Of a stretch of 64,000 nt of DNA, positions 52,250 through 61,635 are shown piece after piece. The DNA is from Citrus sinensis. Its lineage: Eukaryota; Streptophyta; Magnoliopsida; Sapindales; Rutaceae. Where the stretch lies: the NCBI RefSeq assembly GCF_022201045.2, contig NC_068558.1:41869501-41933500 (forward strand), read 5' to 3'. The notes beneath the pieces were generated by a model, which was not told where the DNA came from, made no database searches, and saw only the letters and a list, made by a program, of their open reading frames with translations. Each line of letters begins with the position of its first letter. Position 1 is the stretch's first letter. Made by a program: the position numbers and the translations under genes.

Positions 52250-52790
52250 TGGACAGAGGGAAAGGGGCGTGGACCGACTCGGTTTCTATTGGTTTCACAA
52301 AGGTTTGTCAGGATTCGTTGGCTAAGCGGCGGACTTCACAGATCGCTGCAACGTGTCCGTGCAGTTCTGACGTAACCTAACCCTCACCTTGCTTCCCATC
52401 AACCAATAGCCACAGTCTCCGGTTTCGATAATCCGTCTTTATCTGATACTCAAAGCACCGGCTGCATTCACAGCCTCTATTTGAACAATCATCTGACAGC
52501 CCTGTTATATCGTGCTACGTATCCAATTGGTTTTGCATACTGCTTTCTGTTGCATGCAGAGGGCCGCAATTGGGCGCGGCGCTTAATGGTTTCTTTTGTT
52601 TCCGTACTCTACAGCCATACGATTTATCCATTTTTACCATTTGTTTCTTGTTTGATTCTTGTTGTGATGGTGGTTCTTCTTCACGTGGTACTGCGTGTCA
52701 TGGACGACTTTCTGCGCAATTGTCTCTTGCCACGTCGATTTTGCTTCGTGTGGACTTTGGATCCAATTGAACTGCTGGGAATTTAGAGTG
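52250..52790. other. GC-richer island upstream of ABI3
   Basis: Visibly richer in G and C than the flanks, with several CG dinucleotides. Open frames of 66-101 codons occur on the plus strand but show no domain and overlap in different frames. It may be a distal regulatory region, a transcription start of an unrecognised RNA, or the remnant of a gene. Confidence 0.35.
52551..52558. promoter_or_regulatory. RY/Sph palindrome TGCATGCA
   Basis: Perfect RY element, the target of the ABI3/FUS3/LEC2 B3 domain, about 2.3 kb upstream of the ABI3 start codon. An autoregulatory role is inferred. Confidence 0.45.
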
Positions 52791-55198
52791 CGGAACAGCT
52801 AGCCATTGAAGTTTGACATTTTGATATGAAATTAAACGATTGTATCATACGTCACAAAATAAGATCACACTCCCCATTGGTAAAGTCGTAATATTACCCT
52901 CTCTCGTTTATTTCATCATTTTTATATATATATTAGAAATTATCTAATGGTGTAAATAGTTTTTCTGAATTTTAACAAAATCAAAGATTCCAGACCGGAT
53001 CAGTATTATATATATGAAATCGAACTGAACCATTGCAATGGAATCAGAAACTTTAAATTTGGTCGGTTTAATTTTGGTTGGTCATTAATTTCTTTTTGTT
53101 TTCGATTCTGCTCCATTTTTAAATCCATATCCAAATTGAGAAACACTGGATTCATTATTTTTTGAACCGATCCTAAATGAGTTTAACAGATCCTGTGAGA
53201 TTAGAACACAATTGTCTTCCCTAATAATTCAATAGTTCAAGCCTGATAATTTCAAAAAAAAAAAAAAGACTAATTTAAACGGGAACAATTCTCCTGTCAA
53301 AGAATTGAGAGTGCAACACTTCTTATAAATTAACATTGCAACTATAGATAAGCATTAAGAAATATTCAAAGATCAAATACATACTTTGTTTTCAAAATAT
53401 AATATAATTAATCTCTGTGATCTAAACTTAGAAAAGAAGTATATACTGCAAAAACTAGTACCAATAGAAAAGAAATGTGGGCAGGAGAATATATTGAGAA
53501 CTGTACATTTTTCATTTGTATAATTAATATATTTTTTTAAGAGAAACATTACCAAGGGGGTTAGAGAAGAAAGCCTGCAGTAGTTTGAATTCTGCATATA
53601 ATCACACCTTATTTAATGAGTTTAACAAAGGAAACTAAAGATATAGTCACAGTACTCCAAAGGTTGTTTATCCATTTAATCTAATAACCGATTTGAAACA
53701 TTTTTATTCAGATGATATGAAACAAATTATATGTATGTATGTGAACACACACACATATATATATGGGTGTCCTTATTTTTTAAAATGCAAATGTACTGAT
53801 AACCCATACGGTTTAATAATATTTAATTCCGACTCTATTAAATTTCATGACTTAAAAGCATGTCCGTATGGAAAAAAAAAATGAGGACATCAACAATAGG
53901 GAAGAAATATCCACACTAAATACGGACTGTATTTATACTGTAAATTATTTTTTAAAACAGTACTTAGTATTATTGTTTGATTTTTTTTCTTTTTGGGTGA
54001 ACATCAATGTTGTTTAATATCTAATTTTTAAGTTTAAGCTTTTATGTCAGCGGGTATTTTAAGATAGTGTTAGAGTAGGTCTGACATAAAGATTTTTGTC
54101 TGAATATACATGAATTAAATTCACATGTTGAATGGATCACTTGTGTTAGATCCACGTGACATATCCGAATGAGCAATGCAGTTGAGGGAAAAAAATTCAG
54201 ATGATTCTCATTGTGTAAGTAATTATCAATGGTTCAATTCCAACAAGTTAAGTTTAATTTGAGGATAGAGTAAGATACCATGCACGTTGTTATTAAAAAA
54301 AAAAAAGAAGTATTCAAACAAACTTAAATGTCATTATCAAGCTCAACCGCTTAATAAGCCGTCTATATATTATATCCGATTAACAAGCCAATAAGTCTGC
54401 AATGTCAGGGAGGATTATTAAACAAACTTAATTCCTATGTTAAGGTTGGCTTTTTAGATGAATGGGGAAACTCAAATGACGCAGGAACGTTTTCAAATTA
54501 GTTTAGTCTAAAATACGAGCACAGTGTAAGATTATGACTCCAGTATTTTTTTAGAGGTAATTAAATTATTTATTATATATTGTTAGAAAACTAAATTTAT
54601 CTAATTTTTGAACAATTTTATGAAATCAAATTCGGATCTCTCTCCTTAAAGATATTCAAGATTTTGTCAGTAAATGTTACAACTATTAAGAATTCTACAT
54701 AAGGTTCAAGTTTATAAAATTTACTAGTATCAATCCATCAAGATTTAATGAAAGCTTTATATCACCGGAAAGCTCCGTGAGTCAAAAGTTTAATAAATTT
54801 TACAATATTTGATTTGGAATTTTCTACATTAAGATATGATTAAATGCATTTTTACTGTTCAGATTTATTGTTGAAATGGACCTCGAAGTCAAATTGTGTT
54901 TTGCTTAGCTCTCTTCTACCTCATTACAACTAAAACCTTCGATTCAAGTTTGATTTGAATTCTAAACGATAGAGACTTTATTTTAAGATCAGAGAGATCT
55001 TCTAAGTTATGTATATAAAAGTATTACGTTGTAACTCTAGGAAAAAAAAAAGATGGTGATTTTGAGAATGTAATGTAGAAGAGTGCTGTTGATAGAGTTT
55101 TTTTATGCAACTCTGTATCTCTTAGGTGGATTCCTTAGATTGGTGAGTAGAGAAATCGTATATCTCTTATAGGACATCATTGGATGGTGAATTTTCTA

Positions 55199-55297
55199 TA
55201 TCCCACTATAATAATTTAGATTGATGAACTTTTATTATTGCCTTATGTATCCCACTGTAATACTTTAGAGTGGTGAACTTTTGTTATTGCCGTATCT
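55199..55297. repeat. 49-bp tandem duplication
   Basis: Two adjacent copies of a unit beginning TATCCCACT and containing GATGAACTTTTATTATTGCC or GGTGAACTTTTGTTATTGCC. The surrounding 54.9-55.3 kb has an LTR-like feel (a TATATAAAAG motif near 55013), but no partner LTR or coding domain was found. Confidence 0.6.
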
Positions 55298-56797
55298 ATT
55301 TGTATGTGTTTTACTTAATAATAAAAATATAGGTCATAATTAGGCTGCATCATCAAAGCTATTCACTCTCCCAATGAAATAATGAAATCAAACCTATAAT
55401 ATTGGTTGCAGTATTTGAAGCATTAATTGATGGGAAAAATGACATAAAACAAAGTATCCTCGAAAGCCTACAAAGTTACGCGATGTTCGGATGCAGCCTT
55501 GAGAAGTATATCGGTGGATGGAGGTCAGCGATCAGAGGTCATCTTTACCAAAAGGGTTAGGTTTAAGGGATGGGCATTGGCCCAGAAAAAAAGGTTAATC
55601 TTTATCATTTTGAACTTCCAGTAAGTTCGTAGTGTAAAATAAAGAATTTTATTAGTCAACAATGAACTGGATTGACCGAAGCAAGGGAACATGAAAGAGA
55701 GATTTCTTGTCGACTGAAATTAGTAATCATTCTAATAAAAACTATATCGACATGAATATAATAAATCAATTGAAGTTCGGAGAGGGTGTTCTCCTTTAAG
55801 ATATATAGGAGTAAAAATATTACTAGTTTCTAAAGAGAGAGAAAGATGTATGATATAGGATGAGAGTAGTAGGTGGTGTAGAGTGTAGACCCTCGTTATA
55901 CTCATCGTATGTATACACAAACACACGTATGCTTGTCACTCAATTTAAAATCATAAAATTGAAAAAAAGTGTGGAATGCAATTAAATTTGATTGGCTTTT
56001 TTGGGAAAATCCAACATAATTAAATCTTTGTGATCCCAGAACAGAATTGAATAAAACTGAGTCGGTTTATTTATCTAATTTCCTTTTTATATTTTTATAA
56101 TTTTATTTATCTAATTGATTTATCAAACCGAATAGCCAAGCTTCGGTTCAATTGAGTTAAAATGCCCCGCCTTAGATGATGTGGAGGTGCTGAACCACCT
56201 AATACCTTCTCAGGAGTAAGAATCAAAAGAGATTCTTCTTTTTAAAGAAGAAATAGGGGTATAATATGTGAAACTACAAAGAAAGTTATATCCAATAAAG
56301 CGCTGACTAAAATTTTCCAATGTGTGCAGCCATAAAAATGGTTGATTTCAAATTATATTTGTACTATAGACGATTTAATTAAACATTAATTAAGTAAATT
56401 CTTCCCTAATTATAGATGAAAGCTTTTATATATTGTTAATTTGTAATTAGAAAGCCTAAAATTTGTATATTTATAATTTAATCAATGATAATATGTCATA
56501 TCAGTTCATATAATATTATCTATATAAAATGACTGAATTTGTGGCTAATTTACGAAGAAGATTTATCACACGATTAAGAAAAAAAATGAATAATTGAAAA
56601 TGCTGTATATATAATGGCCAAATGAAAATAATGAATAATTGAAAATACTCGTGTCATTTAGCAAACTGGGAACGAAATGCGAATTTATCCCTGATACAGA
56701 AATACTAAAGAAGAAATGAAGAAAACAAAGTAGAATAGGCATTAAAGGAAATTAACGCAGAATTAAATGATAAAATTAATTAATCAAATCAAAATTG

Positions 56798-58389
56798 TTA
56801 GGCAGTGAAGTTAGGCTTGATTGATTTGGCACTCCGTTCAACGGACTCCGTTGACTCCTCAGCCTTACCAACCACTGTGTCTTTAATCTTCTGGGTTGTG
56901 TCTTTGACAGATCCCCATGCATCTTCCACTGATTGCTTCGCTGCGTCAGTTATATCCCCTGCAGCTTGCGTCACTTCTCCACTCACATCTTTTGTCACCT
57001 CGGTAGCATATAAACCAGATTCCCAAATATTGACCGAAGTTATTAAACAATAATCAATAATGGAGTTAAAACAATATGGACATGAAAAACAATGCGAGAA
57101 TGTCACTTCCGTCTCTTTTTCATATTTGTTTTCTATCACTAATTAGGTACTTAATAAAATTTTTAATTACCCATTTCGTTTCTAATTAATGTTAAAATAA
57201 TTACAGAAATTTACAGTATTTATAGGCAAATATGACATTTTTATATATAAATTAATTATTTTAGAGCTGTGCAAATTAAAATTATTTTATTTATTTATAG
57301 AAGTGTCACATTTACTCTTTTGACAGTGTCATTTTGGTTACGATTTTAATACTAGAGATAAATTGGGTGGTTAAAAATTTGGTAAAAGCAATACTAAAGA
57401 GGAGTTTTGCTATGTATATTATAATGCCCCAAAACATACAAAATGTTGTAATTTAAATGGGGTCCACTTGAATTTTATAACGGCCGTAAGTTACACGAAA
57501 TATAACTTAGCAAGACTCACTAAAGAGAAACTGAGGTGTCATTAAAAATTTGGTAAAAACAATATTAATGAGAAATCGAAGTGTCATTCTCTCATAATAA
57601 AATACTAAAGAGAGGTTTTGCTATGTATCTTATAATGTCCCAAAACATACAAAATGTTGTAAATTTAAATGGGGTCCACTTGAATTTTATAACGGCCGTA
57701 AGTTACACGAAATATAACTTAGCAAGACTCACTAAAGAGAAACTGAGGTGTCATTAAAAATTTGGTAAAAACAATATTAATGAGAAATCGAAGTGTCATT
57801 CTCTCATAATAAAATAGTAAAATGTCCGATTAAAATATTTTCCTGATTTAATCATTCTTGAACTTTTAAAGAATCTAATTTTTTAGTGTTAGTGTATGAT
57901 TATAATTTAATTATTTTTAATTTTTAATTTTTAATTTATTAACTAGTAATCATCCAAGTAAATTTTATTTAGAAGAAATTCAGATCATAAAGGAATCTTG
58001 ATCCTAAAATGAGATGCTCATATGTAAAGATTTTAGTTACCTTTTCAGCAGCAGAAACAGCTTGATTTTTCACAGTTTCTGTAGCCCTCTTTACGGCATC
58101 AGCGCCTCGTTTTGATGTGTCAGCGGCTGTATCACTAATGTTTGAAGCCTCTTGGCGTAAACATGCCTGCAATAATGTTACATACAATAGTTAATAAGAA
58201 CTGAAGTGATAAAATAGACTCGACGTACGGGTAAATTAACCAGAAACTGGAATTATGACTCGCCTGGATATGCCCAGCGGGGAAAAAAACCCTAGAGCCG
58301 CATGGATTGTTCCTTTTAACTAATGATTTAACTTGGCCGCATTTTAGAAAAGTAGTAGTAGTAGATGCTGTTGGAAAAAAGCTTGCCAT
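56798..58389 (-). CDS. Small LEA-like protein, organelle-targeted candidate
   Basis: Three minus-strand exons: 58389-58264, 58166-58041 and 56998-56798, giving 150 residues. Intron 1 uses a GC donor (CAG|GCGAGT) with a normal TTGCAG acceptor; intron 2 is GT-AG. The exons join in phase 0. Residues 1-40 are basic and Ser/Thr-rich without acidic residues, as in a mitochondrial or plastid presequence. The rest is hydrophilic and Ala/Lys/Thr/Asp-rich, with imperfect 11-residue helical repeats (DTAADTSKRGADAVKRATET; DAWGSVKDTTQKIKDTVVGK), as in group 3 LEA proteins. Such proteins are disordered when hydrated and protect membranes or enzymes during drying. The closest recalled relative is Arabidopsis At4g13230; this is uncertain. 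An ABRE and an RY core lie upstream. Confidence 0.8.
57390..57815. repeat. Tandem duplication of about 212 bp in intron 2 of the LEA-like gene
   Basis: Two head-to-tail copies, nearly identical over TTGAATTTTATAACGGCCGT and the following 100 bases. The period is about 212 bp, measured from GGTCCACTTG at 57461 to its repeat at 57673. The near identity suggests a recent event. Confidence 0.93.
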
Positions 58390-58478
58390 TCTTTTATATT
58401 TTTCAATTTATCTAAACAAAAGGTTAGCGGATGAGGCTTACAGTTTTGTATTTTTTTGATAAGCTAGCCCGCTGGAAA

Positions 58479-58486
58479 TATATAAT
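58479..58486 (-). promoter_or_regulatory. TATA-like box of the LEA-like gene
   Basis: TATATATT on the minus strand, about 90 bases before the ATG at 58389. Confidence 0.5.
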
Positions 58487-58535
58487 AAATAAGAGAGCAG
58501 AGAGTGAAATGCAAGAGAATTTGTGAAAGGAAATT

Positions 58536-58544
58536 ACACGTGGC
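58536..58544 (-). promoter_or_regulatory. ABRE (GCCACGTGT)
   Basis: GCCACGTGT on the coding strand, a strong ABA-response element with a G-box core. It lies about 50 bases upstream of the TATA-like box and 150 bases upstream of the ATG. Confidence 0.65.
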
Positions 58545-58683
58545 TTCATAAAACGCTATGTGCTAATGCGCGAATTTGTCCCAATTTGGTGGCCAATAAG
58601 AATTTTAATACCAGGCCGATGATGACCCAGTATTTTAGGGTTTTTGTTTGCCTTGTTCCCAGCTGCACCTAGAATTGAGGCTT

Positions 58684-58689
58684 TGCATG
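58684..58689 (-). promoter_or_regulatory. RY core CATGCA
   Basis: CATGCA on the coding strand, about 295 bases upstream of the LEA-like ATG. A second RY cluster (TGCATGCATG) lies at 59318. Together with the ABRE this resembles the ABI3/ABI5-responsive module of seed genes. Confidence 0.5.
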
Positions 58690-61120
58690 TGTAAAATTGC
58701 AAAGCATTTCTCCACTATACTAATAAAAATCCCTTTTCAAATTTTGTATGGAGTTGTGTGTTGCCATCCTACCATCAAATATAACTACAATGTTAAGTGG
58801 GAAATACAAATTATACAATATTAATATTTTATATTGTACGACAGTGGATTAAAATTAGCTTAGTGTTCAAATTAAAATTAAAAAACGTGTAAATACAATA
58901 TTAATTTGGCTTTTAGTTTTATAGAATTAGCCATCTGAATTGAGTCTTGAAAAAGATAGATACAGAGAAGAAAATACAGCTCCAAAATAAATTATTTGTT
59001 TGTTTCTTAAGAAGTAAGAAATAAATCAATCAATCAATAAATAAATAATAGATATTCCAACGCATTACACACAGTCGTCACCTTCACCGAGCCCAAGCTA
59101 AACTCCACATGACGAATGTGACTCTGCTGCTACTGTGATGTCAGTCTCTATGTCTTGACATATATAAATAAGTTGATAATTCTTTTCTTTTCCAATAAAT
59201 GAAAATGATAGAAATAATCATTACTGGTCGAGACCTATATATGGGTTTCGCATTTCAGTTTTAAAATAAATACTTATTGTTTTATAGGACCAGCCAACAG
59301 AGAAGAACCGACGACGGTGCATGCATGTGTGGATTTTGGACGGACTTGAAACCAGCGGCACACAATCTCGATCCAAGTCTCCCACGCACCGTTTTCTTGT
59401 CAAAAATGATCGTAATCTAAATGTATTATAATTTAAAGTTTATCAAGATTTTAGATAATAAATTATAATTCAATTCTAAAACATTACCGAAATTAACTCA
59501 TTAATTTTATTCGGAAAAAAATATGGCCCAGACGTATCTTATGTACATAGGAGTTGCAACAAAAATTAGAATAAGGTTACTCTTGATCTTGGACAATTTT
59601 GAAGGTCGTTAATAAAATTTACTTAAGAGTGAAGTTATTAGCACTCTTGCAAATTATTATTTTTTTAAATTTCTTTCAGTCAAAAACTATTTTAATTCCC
59701 AAAATATATTTTTCTAGTTTTTTATTAGGTTTCTTTCACTCAACTGTAATTACAGTTAATAAAAAGAAACTCCAATTACAGTTTTTTTCTAATAAATTTG
59801 GGAAATATATATGTATGAATTAAGTAAAACTAAAAGTGGACTCAAATAGCTAATATACAGTTTTTTTAAAAATAAAAACTAACAAACAAGAAAATAGTAG
59901 GAAAAATTTTCAAAATAGAGAGTGTTCGTGAGTTGGTGAGGAAACAAAAAATATAAAAGACTCTAGTTTAGTTGTGTGGATGTAAAGAATTAGAGAGAGA
60001 GTTTAATTAAATTTATTTTATCTTTTAATGTAATTATAGTAGAAGAACCGAGAACGGTTTATATTATGGAGGAGTGTCAATAGTTCGACTCTCCCCATAA
60101 ATCTAATTGCTACCAAGTGACCCACCTCGGAACCCGGAAAAAGAGATGATTTGTCACTTGCCTATGTACAGCCCAAACGCCATAAGGTCCAAGAATCTTA
60201 GTTTAGATAAAAGCCCAATTTTTTTAATTAAACTACACAGAATTTTTTTTTTTTATATAATTTAAAAGAGAAGAAAGAAGAAGAGATTTTGTTCATTATA
60301 CTTAACTTTCAAAAACATTTTTCGAAATCTCAAATGGGACATTTGCCTCGTCTAGTCTCAATTTTCCTCCATCTATGCCCGAATGTTTGGGCTTAATATG
60401 AATCAAATTAATCAACCTCCAATTAATTGAAAGCCAAGCTTTCCCACTTGGCCTATGAAGAAACTCTTGAACCATCACTCAGAATATGCAAAACAACGAA
60501 TGTTCCCCAGAGCACTACAATTTTTTTTTTCAATGTGCGCCAGAATTGTGTAACAAATGAATTAACTTCCGGTAGAGCAAATGAACAATGCTCAACTAAC
60601 TAAACCGACAACGCATTTAAGAAACAGATCAACCATTGAGTATCGTTGACAGCCATTTTCTAAGAACTTAACAGTTAGGATGCTGTGTTGCTTTACTTAG
60701 CTTACAGATGGATTTCTTGTTATATATTATGGGCCCCTCGTCCAGACCCATTAAATTGTACCGTAATGTAATTATGTAAAATCCGTATAATTTATGGTCT
60801 CCATTTACTGTCAAAATCCGGCCGATTTTCCTTGAATATTCCATTTTCACATGCTGCATGTGTAACTCTTTATTTCTTTTACCATGCTTTAGCATCCCTA
60901 TCTCTACATTGGCTAAAAATTTTAGATTATGTTTTTATCCTCAGTAAACAAATGCGTGGCCGTATATCATAAATTTTCCCTATTCCTTGTTGTGAGTTCT
61001 TCACAGCAGTACAGAACATGTAGTATCACACCGCAATGTTAATGCAGGACGTGAACTGATATGGCCCTCACATTGATAGTCATTTAATACTAGCAACTGC
61101 CCACCAACTTGATCTTGTCC

Positions 61121-61129
61121 TATAAAAGG
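61121..61129 (+). promoter_or_regulatory. TATA box of the glycine-rich protein gene
   Basis: TATAAAAGG lies 77 bases before the ATG, implying a short leader with a GA tract just before the start. Confidence 0.75.
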
Positions 61130-61197
61130 AACCAGACCTAATGACAATAGCAGAGTAGCAAGAGCCTGATTACTTGCACAGTGAAAGAGAGAGAGAG

Positions 61198-61635
61198 ATG
61201 GCAAGGTGGTATATTGTGGCAGTACTTGCTCTGGCAATTGCACATGCTAGTGCTACAGCAGCTGCTAGAGATGTTCCCAAGCTCGATAAAAACAACAATA
61301 ATGGTCTCAATGACCAAAAGAACTTCGTTGCATTCGGTGGCGTTGGCGGCGTAGCTGGAGTTGGCGTTGGTGGTGGTGCCGGGGGTGGAGTCGGTGGAAT
61401 TGGTGGTATTGGAGGTGGGCTTGGTGGTGGATCTGGATTATTAGGAGGAGTTGGTGGTTTGGGAGGGGCTGCTGGAGGCCTCGGGGGCCTCGGAGGTGGC
61501 CTCGGCGGTGGTTCAGGTGGTGGCCTTGGAAGTGGTATCGGTGGCGGCGCTGGTGGCGGATTTGGTGGAGGTGCCGGAGGGGGTCTCGGGGGTGGAAGTG
61601 GCAGTGACTGTGGTGGTGGCCTACTTCACCCTTGA
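61198..61635 (+). CDS. Secreted glycine-rich protein
   Basis: Intronless, 145 residues. The ATG at 61198 follows a GA-rich leader; the frame extends upstream only to a TTG. A signal peptide (about 1-25, WYIVAVLALAIAHASATA) is followed by a short polar linker (RDVPKLDKNNNNGLND). Next come about 95 residues of GG-X repeats (GGVGG, GGLGG, GGGAGGG). The tail, GSDCGGGLLHP, holds the only cysteine. This is the architecture of cell-wall glycine-rich proteins (class I GRP). It probably sits in the apoplast as a structural wall component. The repeats make exact orthology hard to judge; I recall a glycine-rich gene next to RGI2 in Arabidopsis (At3g24250). Confidence 0.85.
   Translation: MARWYIVAVLALAIAHASATAAARDVPKLDKNNNNGLNDQKNFVAFGGVGGVAGVGVGGGAGGGVGGIGGIGGGLGGGSGLLGGVGGLGGAAGGLGGLGGGLGGGSGGGLGSGIGGGAGGGFGGGAGGGLGGGSGSDCGGGLLHP

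Larger units (their letters stand above)
50241..56797. other. ABI3 leader and promoter, then intergenic region
   Basis: About 6.5 kb. The first kilobase is probably the ABI3 5' UTR and proximal promoter, with purine-rich tracts near 50.9 kb. A foldback element, a GC-richer island (about 52.25-52.79 kb) with an RY palindrome, and a 49-bp duplication are listed separately. Beyond 53 kb the sequence is AT-rich, and no gene is recognised. Confidence 0.6.
58390..61197. other. Divergent intergenic region
   Basis: About 2.8 kb holding the promoters of the LEA-like gene (-) and the glycine-rich protein gene (+). A near-perfect palindrome, CACATGCTGCATGTG, is at 60848-60862. No other gene is recognised. 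Confidence 0.6.

Noticed and set aside
52481-52786. Open frame of 101 codons in the GC-richer island upstream of ABI3
   Set aside because: Hydrophobic but with no domain, no intron context, an overlapping rival frame at 52570, and composition explained by the GC-richer island.
54870-55320. A solo LTR around the 49-bp duplication
   Set aside because: TATA-like and R/U5-like features are suggestive, but no terminal TG..CA pair or second copy could be shown.
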